From contig NZ_VSZS01000058.1 in the NCBI RefSeq assembly GCF_008180155.1, positions 62,001 to 126,000 of the forward strand: a stretch of DNA of 64,000 nucleotides, written 5' to 3'. The translations under genes were made by a program, and so were the position numbers. The notes under the pieces are model-generated. The model made no database searches and was not told where the DNA came from. It saw only the letters and a program-made list of their open reading frames with translations. Positions 15,542-25,290 of the stretch are shown piece by piece (the first letter of the stretch is position 1; the number at the start of each line of letters is the position of its first letter). Source of the stretch: Neoaquamicrobium microcysteis. GTDB lineage: Bacteria; Pseudomonadota; Alphaproteobacteria; Rhizobiales; Rhizobiaceae.

Positions 15542-16084
15542 TCAGCGATTGTCGATGGAGCCGACCGCGCGGGTGTCCATGCGCTTGAGGTTCATGCCGA
15601 TGACCGGCACCATCTCGTTGTCGACCTTGACGGACACGGTGACATGCATGGTGTCGTCGTTTGGCAGCCGCGCCAGCATCGCCCCGTTGAGCTGATTGCG
15701 GTTGAGCGTCAGCGTGACGCGTTCGCCATTGACGTTGCCGCCGACGACGTCGAGGCCTTCACCGATCGCGCCGTCCATGAAGGTGCCGCGATAGCCCTGA
15801 CGGCCCTTGTGCTCGACGCTGGCCGACATCTTCTGCGTGAAGAGGCCGACACGGCAGCCGCCGTCAAGCGACATGCCGACCTTGCCGTCGGGAGTCGCAC
15901 CGGTGAAATTGCAGGTGAAGCGGGTGCCCTTGTACTTGCCGGCAACGATTTCGCCCGGCCCGGACCATTCGCCCTGAACCTTGCTGAAGAATCGCTTGTC
16001 CTTCTCAGAAGCATGCGCGCTGCCGACAACAGCCATCGAGGCAACGACTGGCAGCAATGCGGACAGGAATGCGCGTGCGATCAT
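15542..16084 (-). CDS. Exported protein of unknown function
   Basis: The gene encodes 180 residues with a signal peptide of about 25 residues ending Ala-His-Ala-Ser. The mature part is rich in beta strands and Gly, with two Cys residues (about Cys58 in TRFTCNF and Cys77 in GGCRVG), and resembles small lipocalin-like periplasmic proteins of rhizobia. No catalytic motif is apparent. A single TTAACCAT (a CtrA half-site form) lies on the minus strand at 16141-16148, 57 bp upstream of the ATG. I assign no function. Confidence 0.75.
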   Translation of the reverse strand: MIARAFLSALLPVVASMAVVGSAHASEKDKRFFSKVQGEWSGPGEIVAGKYKGTRFTCNFTGATPDGKVGMSLDGGCRVGLFTQKMSASVEHKGRQGYRGTFMDGAIGEGLDVVGGNVNGERVTLTLNRNQLNGAMLARLPNDDTMHVTVSVKVDNEMVPVIGMNLKRMDTRAVGSIDNR

Positions 16085-16205
16085 GATGGGACACCCGGCG
16101 ACAACGATGACTGGAACGACGAAGCCGACCTTGGAGAATAATGGTTAACGCTTCGTCTATTCGCTCTCGCGCGGAGAATGGTCGAACCTGCGGCGCGGCG
16201 CAAGA

Positions 16206-17279
16206 TCATTTGGTTTTTTTGGTTTCCACAGCGTTCTTTCGGCGCACGAAAGTGGACAGGGCGGCGAGAAAGTCGCCCATGCCGGGGCGCTTCACCGCCG
16301 CAAAGGGCAGGGGGCGTACCGTTTCCATTGCCGCAACGCCGATTCGCGCCGTCATCATGCCGTTCACGATGCCTTCGCCGAGCTTGGCAGAAAGGCGGGC
16401 TGCAAGGCCCTGTCCGACGATCTGGTGGACGAACTCGTCGCCTGCCGCAATCGCCCCCGTGACCGCGAGATGCGCAAGCACGTCACGCGCCAGCCGGATG
16501 AAGCCGAGCGTACCGGGGCGTCCGCCGTAAAGCTCCGCCAGCCTCCGAATGAGGCGGCCGGCCTCGAACAGCACATAGGCGATGTCCACAAGCGCACGCG
16601 GGCTGACGGCAGTGACGACCGAGACACGCTTGGCGGCATCGAGGATGAGCGTCTGCGCCTGCGCGTCGAGCGGGGCCAGCAGTTCCTTTTCGGCGAGGCG
16701 CACCAGATCGGCCCCGTCGATAATGTCGTCCTTGAGCGCATCGAGGGACCGACGCCCGGCAGCAGTCTCCGGTCGTGACGCAACGAAGCTCGTCAGTTCG
16801 GCGACGACCTTTCGTGCCTCGCGTGCATCGTCATGCGCCAACGCGTCCGCGCCCTTGCGGCGAAGCGCTTCGACGGAGTTGAGGCGGGCAAGGCCGACGA
16901 GCTCGCGCGCGACTATGACGATGAAGGCCAGAGCGGCGACAGCTGCGACGCCCGCCGCAAGCCAGCCCAGCCAGTCGGATCGGGCGAACAGATCGCCGAT
17001 AAGCCGTTCCGTCCACAGCCCCAGCGCCAGCGACAGCAGGATCCCCATAGCGCCGAAGAAGATCGCACCTAACCTGGATCTGCGGCGCGGCGGGGCGGCG
17101 GGGGGCGGCTCGGCCAGTGCGGCGTCCGGCTCGTCGAAGACGTCGATTTCGGCCGGAAGAACGACGGCAGTTTCGGGCTTGAGGGCGCGTGGCTCGCGTG
17201 GCGGGGCAGCCTTCGTTGCCGGCTCGGGCTTTCGTTCCGGCTCAATGCGAAACGCGGCGGGCTTTCTGGGCTCGTTCAT
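16206..17279 (-). CDS. YcjF-family membrane protein (TIGR01620/DUF697)
   Basis: The protein has 357 residues: a Pro/Ala-rich cytoplasmic N terminus of about 70, two membrane segments at roughly 72-92 and 103-125, and a soluble C-terminal DUF697 domain. It is translationally coupled to the upstream YcjX-like ATPase by a 4-bp ATGA overlap. The pair is conserved across proteobacteria, in many of them near phage-shock or envelope-stress genes, but its biochemical role is unknown. The Lys/Thr-rich end (ETKKTK) is unremarkable. Confidence 0.88.
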   Translation of the reverse strand: MNEPRKPAAFRIEPERKPEPATKAAPPREPRALKPETAVVLPAEIDVFDEPDAALAEPPPAAPPRRRSRLGAIFFGAMGILLSLALGLWTERLIGDLFARSDWLGWLAAGVAAVAALAFIVIVARELVGLARLNSVEALRRKGADALAHDDAREARKVVAELTSFVASRPETAAGRRSLDALKDDIIDGADLVRLAEKELLAPLDAQAQTLILDAAKRVSVVTAVSPRALVDIAYVLFEAGRLIRRLAELYGGRPGTLGFIRLARDVLAHLAVTGAIAAGDEFVHQIVGQGLAARLSAKLGEGIVNGMMTARIGVAAMETVRPLPFAAVKRPGMGDFLAALSTFVRRKNAVETKKTK

Positions 17280-18745
17280 GCCAGATGGTCCCCGATCAGG
17301 AATTGCAGCGCCCGGTCGAGCCGGATATGGGGCAGCGAAAGGGTTACGCCTTCGGCGGTCCGTTCGAGCCGCGGCGGGCGGAAGCGCACGAAGCGTATGG
17401 CGGGTTCGGCAGGCTGCGAGGCGCCGTGCAACCCTTTGAGCGCGATGTCAGCTTTTTCCGGCAAGTCACCGGGAAATATCGCTGTTTCGCTTTCTCCATC
17501 GAAGGTTTCCGAGCCGATGGTCTCGCCCTTTAGCGGCGTGCCGATGATAACGGGGAGGGTGTCTCGCCCCTGCCTTACCGTGCCTTCGCGCGTTGCGCGC
17601 ACTGCCGCCATCGCGAGAACGTCGACTTCCGCGCCGGAAAAGCTGGCGCGCTCGACGGCCCGGTCGGCGAGCCGGCGTACGATCGCCTGCAGCCTGTCAT
17701 GGCTTTCGTGGTGGATGTGATCGGCCTTGGTGGCGGCGATCAGGATGCGGTCTATGCGGCGGGAGAACAACCCGGTGAGCAGGCTGCCGCGCCCCTGCCG
17801 GAAGCAGGCGAGGATTTCGGTCAGGGCGCGTTCGAGGTCGGCCACCGCCGCAGGACCGGCATTGAGTGCCTGCATCGCATCGACCAGCACGATCTGGCGG
17901 TCAAGACGCGCGATGTGCTCGCGGAAGAAGGGCCGGACGACGTGCGTCTTGTAGGCCTCGTAGCGCCGCTCCATCATCGCGCGCAGGGAACCGGGCTTTG
18001 CGCGGCCGTCCGCGAGGTTCGGCAGCGGTGCGAAGGTGAGCGCGGGGGAGCCTTCGAGGTCGCCCGGCATCAGGAAGCGTCCTGGCGGGAGGGTCGAAAG
18101 TGCGCGCTCATCCTGCTTGCCGGCACGCAAATAGGCGGCGAAGCTTTCGGCCAGCCGCCGCGCAGTCATCTCGTCGGCGGGAGCGTCCGGATCGGCCGCG
18201 CCGGCAAGGGTCAGCCATTCGGCCGCGAGGTCGGAACGCGCCGGCAGCAGAGCAAGTTCGTAAGCATCGCGCGAAAACGCGCCGAAGTCCTTGCCCAGCA
18301 GCGGCAGGTCGAGAAGCCACTCGCCGGGGTAATCCACGATGTCGAGGGACAGCCTTCCACGCGAGAACATGCGGCCCCAGCCGGAAGCGGATTCGTATTC
18401 AATCGTCAGGCGAAGTTCCGATATGGCGCGGGTGGAATCGGGCCAGACCCGCTCATCCACCAGCGCGGCGACGTGATCCTCGTACTGGAAGCGTGGCACG
18501 GCGTCGTCGGGCTGATGTTCGAGGTAGGCGCGCGCAATGCGGCCGCTCTTCTGCGCCTCAAACAGCGGCAGCCGCCCGCCATGGACGAGATTGTGCACAA
18601 GCGAGGTGATGAACACCGTCTTGCCGGCACGCGAAAGGCCGGTGACGCCGAGCCGCAGCGACGGGTTGACGAGGCCGGCCGCACGTCCCGCCAGCGTGTC
18701 GAGCGCTATGCGCGCTTCGTCGCCGATGCTAGTCAGGGCAGCCAA
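17276..18745 (-). CDS. YcjX-like P-loop NTPase (DUF463)
   Basis: This is a predicted cytoplasmic P-loop NTPase of 489 residues. The Walker A motif GLSRAGKTVF lies near residue 40, and a DYPGEWLLDLPLLG stretch supplies the Walker B region. There is no ATG before Walker A in this frame. I use a TTG at 18745, just after a GAGACG sequence, which gives the usual family length. The open frame continues further upstream, but that part overlaps the antisense of neighbouring genes. The pairing with YcjF downstream supports the call. The substrate and role of this family are not established. Confidence 0.85.
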   Translation of the reverse strand: MAALTSIGDEARIALDTLAGRAAGLVNPSLRLGVTGLSRAGKTVFITSLVHNLVHGGRLPLFEAQKSGRIARAYLEHQPDDAVPRFQYEDHVAALVDERVWPDSTRAISELRLTIEYESASGWGRMFSRGRLSLDIVDYPGEWLLDLPLLGKDFGAFSRDAYELALLPARSDLAAEWLTLAGAADPDAPADEMTARRLAESFAAYLRAGKQDERALSTLPPGRFLMPGDLEGSPALTFAPLPNLADGRAKPGSLRAMMERRYEAYKTHVVRPFFREHIARLDRQIVLVDAMQALNAGPAAVADLERALTEILACFRQGRGSLLTGLFSRRIDRILIAATKADHIHHESHDRLQAIVRRLADRAVERASFSGAEVDVLAMAAVRATREGTVRQGRDTLPVIIGTPLKGETIGSETFDGESETAIFPGDLPEKADIALKGLHGASQPAEPAIRFVRFRPPRLERTAEGVTLSLPHIRLDRALQFLIGDHLA

Positions 18746-18879
18746 AGAATGCGTCTCATGGTCATCGGCCCGATATAGGTATTTCTTCGGCGATATGAAA
18801 AGGCCCGCGCCTCGGCCATTCGTGTTTTGCGCATAGTCTTCACCCGACAGCCGTCGCTTCGGCGAGCAAAGGCAGGTAT

Positions 18880-19383
18880 CTACAGGTCGCGCGGGGCGAG
18901 AAACTCCTCCAGATAACCGTCTTCCGGGGCGATCTGCGCCAGCGGCGTCGAAAAGCGGATGACCGCCAGCCCGCAGGTCGGGAAGCCGCCGGCAACGGCG
19001 GCGAGAGCATCGGTTTCGCCGCCACGCGAAAGCGCCATGGCGAGGTCCTCCATCATCGGGTTGTGCCCGACGACGAGGACGGAGCCAGAGCCGCCATTTT
19101 GCCGTATGATCTCCAGATAGCCGCCAGCGTCGGAACTGTAGAGCCCGTCCAGATACTCGACATCCGTGACGGCGAGGTGCCGCGAGGCCGCTTCCCACGT
19201 CTCGCGAGCACGCCTTGCGCCAGAGCACAGAACCCTGTCCGGGACGTAGCCGGCGAGCAGCATGGAGGCCGCCACGGTCTCGGCGTCAGCCTTGCCGGAA
19301 GGGTCGAGCGCTCGGTCATAGTCGCGGGAGCCAGGTTCGGCCCATTTCGCCCGTGCATGTCGAAGAAGATAGAGCCGGGTCAT
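18880..19383 (-). CDS. SixA-like phosphohistidine phosphatase
   Basis: This is a small histidine-phosphatase-superfamily enzyme of 167 residues. The RHG-type motif is Arg8-His9-Ala-Arg (LYLLRHARAKW), with His9 the phospho-acceptor; the second catalytic His lies in the sequence VVGHNPMMEDLA. Its small size and RHA motif fit SixA, which dephosphorylates phosphohistidine proteins, for example Hpt domains. A relay target is plausible in a genome with free Hpt proteins but cannot be named. The ATG at 19383 has GCGAGG upstream. It is divergent from dksA. Confidence 0.85.
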   Translation of the reverse strand: MTRLYLLRHARAKWAEPGSRDYDRALDPSGKADAETVAASMLLAGYVPDRVLCSGARRARETWEAASRHLAVTDVEYLDGLYSSDAGGYLEIIRQNGGSGSVLVVGHNPMMEDLAMALSRGGETDALAAVAGGFPTCGLAVIRFSTPLAQIAPEDGYLEEFLAPRDL

Positions 19384-19626
19384 CGAACCTCGCAGTTCCA
19401 GCCCTGCCGGAATGGCGATCGCGGGCCCGTCGATCCGGTTTAGCTTTCCGCAATGCGCCGTGCAACCGGATGGTCGACGGACGGGCGTGACGACGTGCTT
19501 GATGACGCTGCGGCAGGCCGCTTGGCGTGTTTGACAAATGCGTGAGCGGTCATTCCTTTGCGCTTGTGCACCCTTGAACCCAAGAATATATAGGCGCCCG
19601 GACTGCAGCTTTTGGGATTGAGTCGA

Positions 19627-20043
19627 ATGTCAGGAACTATTGAGACCGATTACGTTCCCTCCGAAGACGAACCCTTCATGAACGAGCGGCAGAAAGCATA
19701 CTTCCGCACTAAGCTCGTTTCCTGGAAGAACGATATACTTCGCGAAGCACGCGAAACGCTCGAAATCCTCCAGCAGGAAAACGCCAACCATCCCGATCTC
19801 GCTGACCGCGCCTCCTCGGAGACCGATCGGGCGATCGAGCTTCGCGCCCGCGACCGCCAGCGCAAGCTCATCTCGAAGATCGATGCCGCCCTGCAGCGGA
19901 TCGACGAGGGGACTTACGGCTACTGCGAAGAGACCGGCGAGCCGATCGCCCTCAAGCGCCTGGATGCGCGCCCCATCGCGACGCTCTCCATCGAGGCGCA
20001 AGAGCGACACGAGCGTCGCGAAAAAGTGTATCGCGACGACTGA
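19627..20043 (+). CDS. dksA: RNA polymerase-binding transcription factor DksA
   Basis: DksA binds the RNA polymerase secondary channel and works with ppGpp to reprogramme transcription in starvation. The 138 residues show the coiled-coil N-terminal half with the conserved DRASSETDRAIELRARDR tip region and the C-terminal zinc-finger region GTYGYCEETGEPI. Only one Cys (Cys103) remains of the classical four, as in the redox-insensitive DksA variants of alphaproteobacteria. I chose the ATG at 19627; a TTG 15 bp upstream is possible. A strong terminator follows. Confidence 0.93.
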   Translation: MSGTIETDYVPSEDEPFMNERQKAYFRTKLVSWKNDILREARETLEILQQENANHPDLADRASSETDRAIELRARDRQRKLISKIDAALQRIDEGTYGYCEETGEPIALKRLDARPIATLSIEAQERHERREKVYRDD

Positions 20044-20052
20044 GCGGAACTG

Positions 20053-20079
20053 AAAGCGGCCCTGGAGCCGCTTTTTTTA
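20053..20079 (+). terminator. Rho-independent terminator of dksA
   Basis: A stem AGCGGC / GCCGCT (20055-20060 and 20067-20072) with loop CCTGGA is followed by seven T residues. It starts 10 bp after the dksA stop codon. Confidence 0.92.
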
Positions 20080-20150
20080 TTGACGATACAGCCGGCCCCT
20101 CCGCCGGACGGCGCATTCATTTGCCGAGAACGGGAAGGCGGTGCCCTCGT

Positions 20151-20990
20151 CTACCGCTTGCTCGACAGGTCCCCCAGAAGCCTGCTCATCTCCTCGTCAA
20201 GCGACAGATCGGGGCCAGCCGCATTCTTGCGTTGCTGGTCCATTTCCAGCGACACCTCGAGCTCTTCCAGCAGGGCGTCGTCCAGATCATGATTGCGCGG
20301 GGCCGGCGTTTCCGCCACGGGCTCGGTTACCGGGCGCAGCGTCTTGACGCTGGCGGCTACGGGCTCGGGTTGCGCCACCAAGGGCGGCTGTGATGCGGGT
20401 GCCTGAACCGGCACGGTCGGCGCCAGCGATGAAAATCTCGGTTCGGTGGCACGCTCGGATGCCTGCACAGCCGGTGATGCCACGGAGGGCGATACGGGTG
20501 GAGGAGGCGGAGGAGCTGCCTGTACCGGCGGTGCCGGGATGATGGGGGGCGGCGCGGGCTGGCGAGGAGGGGTCGCGACGGGCGGCTGAGGCGTGCGTAC
20601 CGGGCGGGCGGCGGGTTCCTGCTGGGTTGGGCGCTCCGGCACCGGAGCCACGGCAACTGCCGGCGCTTCCTCCGCTGGACGCCGCGAGGGCGGCAGCAAC
20701 CTTATGTTCTGCTCGACAACCACGTCGCTCGGCCCGCCTATAAGAATGAGATGTTCGACATCGTCGCGGCGCACCAGCACCAGCCGGCGCTGGCTGTCCA
20801 CGGCGGCGGCGTCCATCACCGCCAGACGGGTCTTGCGGTTGCGTCCGCCCGCCACGAAGGTGCCGAAGGTAAGGCCACGCACGATCTTGACCGCCACAAG
20901 CAGCACGAGCAGCGCGACCAGCGCCAGAAGCGTCCACATCAGCGCCGAAGCGTATTCCGGGCCGGCCACACTCTCCAACCATGCCTGCAT
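20151..20990 (-). CDS. Orphan FliO-like membrane protein with Pro-rich tail
   Basis: The product has 279 residues. One N-terminal membrane segment lies at about 15-37. A FliO-type small domain follows at about 40-100, with the sequences RNRKTRLAVMDAAAVDSQRRLVLVRRD (FliO has the same VD-xx-RxLVLVRRD logic) and HLILIGGPSDVVVEQNI. Then come about 130 residues of Pro/Ala/Gln-rich linker and a short acidic helix at the C terminus. No flagellar genes are nearby. The gene is divergent from cckA. Rhizobia conserve this arrangement, so a role outside the flagellar export gate is possible. The ATG at 20990 was chosen because it opens the membrane segment. Confidence 0.75.
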   Translation of the reverse strand: MQAWLESVAGPEYASALMWTLLALVALLVLLVAVKIVRGLTFGTFVAGGRNRKTRLAVMDAAAVDSQRRLVLVRRDDVEHLILIGGPSDVVVEQNIRLLPPSRRPAEEAPAVAVAPVPERPTQQEPAARPVRTPQPPVATPPRQPAPPPIIPAPPVQAAPPPPPPVSPSVASPAVQASERATEPRFSSLAPTVPVQAPASQPPLVAQPEPVAASVKTLRPVTEPVAETPAPRNHDLDDALLEELEVSLEMDQQRKNAAGPDLSLDEEMSRLLGDLSSKR

Positions 20991-21220
20991 GTCGACTCTC
21001 CTGGTATTTTCTTCGCTTTCGCGCTTTTGCGCGCGAACACTAGACGGCGTCGATGGTCGCGGCAAGTTCCCGGACCGGCCAATGAGGCCGAAGCTTGAGC
21101 GAAGCGTGCGGCGGCGGCACGGAACCCAGGGAGACGGGCCTGCCGCCCTTGCGAATGCGGACGGCCATGATGTATGCCGAACCATCCTTGGGCCGCGCGG
21201 GCATGGCAGGCAGGAATCGA

Positions 21221-23803
21221 ATGGCGAGACAAACCGGCGGCGAAATCCGTCCCGCACCGATCGTGGACCAGAGCGCCAGACCCGGTGCGATAACGCGCCT
21301 GTTGATCTTCATCGTCGTGCTGATCTTCGCAGCCCTGGTGTTCGCCGTGTTCCGCGAACGGCTGGGGGATCCGCTGCTGCTCGGCCTGCTCGGCGTTCTG
21401 GCGATGATCGGCGTCGGCTTCCTGTTTACCACCGCCATCGGCTTCATACAGGTGGCTCCGCGCTCAACGGCCGACGAACTGTCGCGCGCCTTCGTCGACA
21501 CGATGGGGCAGGGGCTGATCGTCGCGGACATAAAGGGCAGGGTCGTCTACGCCAACCGCGCCTATGCGGAGATGACCGGCGCGACATCGGCAGCCGACGT
21601 GCGCACGGTGGAAGGCCTGCTGTCGGACAGCCCGGAAGCGTCTCCCACGATCTACCGGCTGGCCGCGGGCCTCCGTGACGGCATCGCCGGCGACGGCGAG
21701 TTCCGGCTCGGCGGCGCGATCCGGCCCGGTGCCGATCCCGGCGCGCGCTGGTATCGGGTGCGCGCACGGACCTTCAAGGTGCCTGGCTACCGCCAGCCGC
21801 TGTCTGCATGGCAGATCGCCGACATTTCGGCAGAACGCGCAGAGCAGGAACGCTTCTTCCTCGACCTTCAAAAGGCGATCGACCATCTGGACCATGCGCC
21901 GGCAGGCTTCTTCGCCGCCGACGCTTCCGGCCGGGTGACCTATATCAACGCGACACTGGCCGAATGGCTGGGTATCGACCTCGCTTCCTTCACGCCCGGA
22001 TCGACCACGCTGTCTCAGGTGGTGGCGGGCGACGGTATGGCGCTTATCCGCTCGGTGAAGGCCGATCCGGGGTCGACACGCAACGCCGTGATCGACCTCG
22101 ACCTATCGACGGTCTCGGGGGCCGCGTTGCCGGTGCGCTTCATGCACCGCGTGACGGCCAGCCGCGACGGAGCGCCGGGACCCTCGCGCACCATCGTGCT
22201 CAACCGCAACCACGGCGAAGACGCCTCCGCAGAGCTTCGCGCGTCGGAAGTGCGCTTCACGCGCTTCTTCAACTCGACGCCGATGGCCATTGCCGGGGTG
22301 GACGGCGAAGGGCGCATCCTGCGAACCAACGCGCCGTTCCTGTCGCTGTTCTCGCCCGCCGTGGACCGCGACATGCTGGATCGCCGGGTCAAGCTGGAGG
22401 CGGTCATCCATCCCCGCGACCGCGCGGCCTTCGATGCCGCGCTCGCCCGCGCGCGCCAGCATCAGGCGGACATCGCGCCGATCGACACGGTGCTGCCCGA
22501 CAACGAGGAGCGCCACATGCGCTTCTACGTCAACGCCGTGGCCGATGCCGGTTCGGGCGAGGGCGCGGAGGAGGCGGCCATCGTCTACGCCGTCGAGACG
22601 ACCGAGCAGAAGGCGCTGGAAGCGCAGATGGCGCAGAGCCAGAAGATGCAGGCCGTCGGCCAGCTCGCGGGCGGCATCGCGCACGACTTCAACAACGTGC
22701 TGACCGCCATCATCATGGCGTCGGACCTGCTTCTGGCTAATCACCGGCCGTCCGACCAGTCCTTCCCGGACATCATGAACATCAAGCAGAACGCCAACCG
22801 CGCCGCCTCGCTGGTGCGCCAGTTGCTGGCGTTCTCACGCAAGCAGACCATGCGGCCGGAGGTGCTGAACCTCACCGACGTGCTGGCGGATTTGCGGATG
22901 CTGTTGTCGCGCCTGGCCGGCAACGAGATCAAACTGACCATAGACCATGGCCGCGACCTTTGGCCGGTCAAGGCCGATATCGGGCAGTTCGAGCAGGTGA
23001 TCGTCAACCTCACCGTCAATGCGCGCGACGCCATGCCGGGAGGCGGCGCGCTTTCGGTGCGCACACGAAACGTGCCGGAGGCAGAGTGCGCGTCGTTCGG
23101 CTATCGTGAGCTTGCGCCTGCCGACTACGTGCTGGTCGAAGTCGAGGACACCGGGACGGGTATCCCCGCCGACGTGCTGGCGAAGATATTCGAGCCCTTC
23201 TTCACCACCAAGGAAGTCGGCAAGGGCACCGGCCTCGGCCTGTCGATGGTGTACGGCATCGTCAAGCAGACCGGCGGCTTCATCTTCTGCTCGTCGGAGC
23301 CGGGCAACGGCGCGACGTTCCGCATCTTCCTGCCGCGCCACATCGCGGAGGCGCCGAAGGAAAAGAGCGGCGACGAAGCGGCGGTGGCCGAAGTTGTTGC
23401 GCCTGCAAAGCCCGCAGCCAGCAAGGATCTGTCCGGTTCGGCCACGGTGCTCCTGGTGGAAGACGAGGACGCGGTGCGCATGGGCGGCGTGCGCGCGCTT
23501 TCCTCCCGCGGCTATACGGTGCACGAGGCTTCCTCCGGTGTCGAGGCGCTGGAAATCTTCGAGGAACTGGACGGCAAGGTCGATATCGTCGTTTCCGACG
23601 TCGTGATGCCGGAGATGGACGGGCCGACGCTTCTGGGTGAACTCATCAAGCGCCAGCCCGACATCAAGTTCATCTTCGTGTCCGGCTATGCCGAGGACGC
23701 CTTTGCCAAGAACCTTCCCGAAGAAGCGAAGTTCGGCTTCCTGCCCAAGCCGTTCACGCTCAAGCAACTGGCGACGACGGTCAAGGACATGCTCGATTCC
23801 TGA
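21221..23803 (+). CDS. cckA: Cell-cycle hybrid histidine kinase CckA
   Basis: CckA is the membrane kinase/phosphatase that feeds phosphate through ChpT to CtrA and CpdR and so controls the alphaproteobacterial cell cycle. From the ATG at 21221 it has 860 residues: two membrane segments at about 25-45 and 50-72, two to three PAS-like regions, a HisKA domain with His488 in the motif [14 protein letters not shown], a GHKL ATPase domain (N-box [12 protein letters not shown]), and a C-terminal receiver with phospho-acceptor Asp793 in the sequence [12 protein letters not shown]. That order is diagnostic. In-frame ATGs at 21203 and further upstream are alternatives. Confidence 0.94.
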   Translation: MARQTGGEIRPAPIVDQSARPGAITRLLIFIVVLIFAALVFAVFRERLGDPLLLGLLGVLAMIGVGFLFTTAIGFIQVAPRSTADELSRAFVDTMGQGLIVADIKGRVVYANRAYAEMTGATSAADVRTVEGLLSDSPEASPTIYRLAAGLRDGIAGDGEFRLGGAIRPGADPGARWYRVRARTFKVPGYRQPLSAWQIADISAERAEQERFFLDLQKAIDHLDHAPAGFFAADASGRVTYINATLAEWLGIDLASFTPGSTTLSQVVAGDGMALIRSVKADPGSTRNAVIDLDLSTVSGAALPVRFMHRVTASRDGAPGPSRTIVLNRNHGEDASAELRASEVRFTRFFNSTPMAIAGVDGEGRILRTNAPFLSLFSPAVDRDMLDRRVKLEAVIHPRDRAAFDAALARARQHQADIAPIDTVLPDNEERHMRFYVNAVADAGSGEGAEEAAIVYAVETTEQKALEAQMAQSQKMQAVGQLAGGIAHDFNNVLTAIIMASDLLLANHRPSDQSFPDIMNIKQNANRAASLVRQLLAFSRKQTMRPEVLNLTDVLADLRMLLSRLAGNEIKLTIDHGRDLWPVKADIGQFEQVIVNLTVNARDAMPGGGALSVRTRNVPEAECASFGYRELAPADYVLVEVEDTGTGIPADVLAKIFEPFFTTKEVGKGTGLGLSMVYGIVKQTGGFIFCSSEPGNGATFRIFLPRHIAEAPKEKSGDEAAVAEVVAPAKPAASKDLSGSATVLLVEDEDAVRMGGVRALSSRGYTVHEASSGVEALEIFEELDGKVDIVVSDVVMPEMDGPTLLGELIKRQPDIKFIFVSGYAEDAFAKNLPEEAKFGFLPKPFTLKQLATTVKDMLDS

Positions 23804-24022
23804 TCGCGGGTATTTGAGCCAAATTGCGCCGCGTGCGTGAAGACGTCGTCCACAAAGCTTCGCTAGAACGCGCGCCAGAGCAGGTGCTCGGGCGCAGCGG
23901 GGACGGACATGATCGTCGGCGGGTTTTCTTATGTGGGCACGCTCGCACGACCGGCCACGGCTTCTCCACCGCATAACCTCCCAGGCACTCCGACGCGGGC
24001 GCTGGTGGAGGAGAGCGAGGAG

Positions 24023-24262
24023 ATGAACGAAAGCCCGACCTATTTTCGCGCTATCTCCGCCATCAGTCCCGGCTCGCTCGCCGCCGTCTATCAGGCGATA
24101 AGGGCGCATGAAGAACAGGCGGAGCCCACGCAGGAAACCGCAGCGGTTCGGATCGACAAGGAAACGCCCGATGGCGCCAGCGGAGCGTTCATACTTTCAG
24201 GACTGGGTATTCCCGCTGCGATGAGCGCGTATGACGAAACCTTGGCGACAGCCGGCGAATAG
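24023..24262 (+). CDS. Small hypothetical protein
   Basis: The frame encodes 79 residues from an ATG preceded by GGAGGAGAGCGAGGAG, which supplies a purine-rich ribosome-binding site. The frame is open further upstream to 23909, but that part looks non-coding. The protein is soluble and Ala/Glu-rich, beginning MNESPTYFRAISAISPGSLA, with no motif I recognise. It stands alone between cckA and the L,D-transpeptidase gene. The moderate confidence rests on the ribosome-binding site and host-like codon use. Confidence 0.45.
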   Translation: MNESPTYFRAISAISPGSLAAVYQAIRAHEEQAEPTQETAAVRIDKETPDGASGAFILSGLGIPAAMSAYDETLATAGE

Positions 24263-24430
24263 CGTCGCGCGCGCCGCATTGTTGCAACAGAGCAACACCG
24301 GCGACCCCGTCACTTTTCTGCCCCATATCGCACAAGCCATGGCCACGTTTGGCCTTCACCAACGGAACTGAAGGACGCCGAACGCGTTCGCTGCGCGACT
24401 ACGAACAACAGAAGTCTCAGGTTCCGCCTC

Positions 24431-25273
24431 ATGTGTGTCAAAGACGATCTCAAGGGATCGACCCCTGGCCGGCTTTCCCGTCGGCTCTTTCTCGCCTCCG
24501 CCCCGCTTTTCCTGGCCGCCTGCACCAAGACCGCGCAGGTTCTCGAATCGGTGACGCCAACCGGCCCTGACCCGTACTACGTGGCCATGTACGGGGCGAA
24601 GCCGGATGAACGCTTCCCGCTTCCCGCCACCGACATCCGTCAGGTCGACCAGCGCTTCTATCGCCAGCAGGTCGACTATCATCGCAGCGAGCCGGCCGGC
24701 ACGCTCGTCGTCGATACGGCAAACCGCTTCCTCTTCCTCGTGCAGGAAGGTGGCAAGGCGATGCGCTACGGCATCGGCGTCGGCAAGGCCGGTCTCGAGT
24801 TCGAAGGCACCGCCCGCGTCGCCCGCAAGGCCGAATGGCCGCGCTGGACCCCGACGCCCGGAATGATCGCGCGTGAGCCGGACCGCTACGCGCAGTATGC
24901 CGGCGGCATGGAGCCGGGCCTGACCAACCCGCTCGGGCCGCGCGCGCTCTACCTCTTCCAGGGCAGCCGAGACACCCTCTACCGCATCCATGGCACGTCG
25001 GAGCCATGGTCCATCGGTCTTGCCGTTTCGTCCGGTTGCATCCGCCTGTTCAATCAGGACATCATCGACCTCTACAATCGCGTTCCAGTGGACACGGTCG
25101 TGGTGGTTCTTCAGAACGAGCCGTTGATGTATCCGCAGCGCGAAGTGCCGGAGTGGGTCGCGCGCCAGATCAACCCGCAGCAGCCGGCAATGCAGCAGAC
25201 CAGCGATGCCGCACAGTTGCCCCCGCTCGACCCGGGTGCGGCCCAGCCTCGCCGGCCGGCGCTGGACATCTAG
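24431..25273 (+). CDS. L,D-transpeptidase (YkuD/ErfK) with Tat-like lipoprotein signal
   Basis: This enzyme forms 3-3 cross-links in peptidoglycan or attaches proteins to it, which is important in Hyphomicrobiales that grow from the pole. The 280 residues begin with a signal containing Ser-Arg-Arg-Leu-Phe-Leu (a twin-arginine pattern) and a lipobox Leu-Ala-Ala-Cys with Cys31. The catalytic region runs from His in the sequence YRIHGTSEPWSIG to the nucleophile Cys in SSGCIR, about 15-20 residues later, as in YkuD. A Pro/Gln-rich tail of about 40 residues ends it. It converges on dinB, with only 17 bp between the stops. Confidence 0.9.
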   Translation: MCVKDDLKGSTPGRLSRRLFLASAPLFLAACTKTAQVLESVTPTGPDPYYVAMYGAKPDERFPLPATDIRQVDQRFYRQQVDYHRSEPAGTLVVDTANRFLFLVQEGGKAMRYGIGVGKAGLEFEGTARVARKAEWPRWTPTPGMIAREPDRYAQYAGGMEPGLTNPLGPRALYLFQGSRDTLYRIHGTSEPWSIGLAVSSGCIRLFNQDIIDLYNRVPVDTVVVVLQNEPLMYPQREVPEWVARQINPQQPAMQQTSDAAQLPPLDPGAAQPRRPALDI

Positions 25274-25290
25274 CTTTCCTCGGCAAGACG

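Noticed and set aside
17276-19228. A 650-codon reading of the YcjX-like gene that starts far upstream.
   Set aside because: The extra N-terminal part overlaps the antisense of the SixA-like gene and has no homologous motif; a TTG at 18745 gives the family length.
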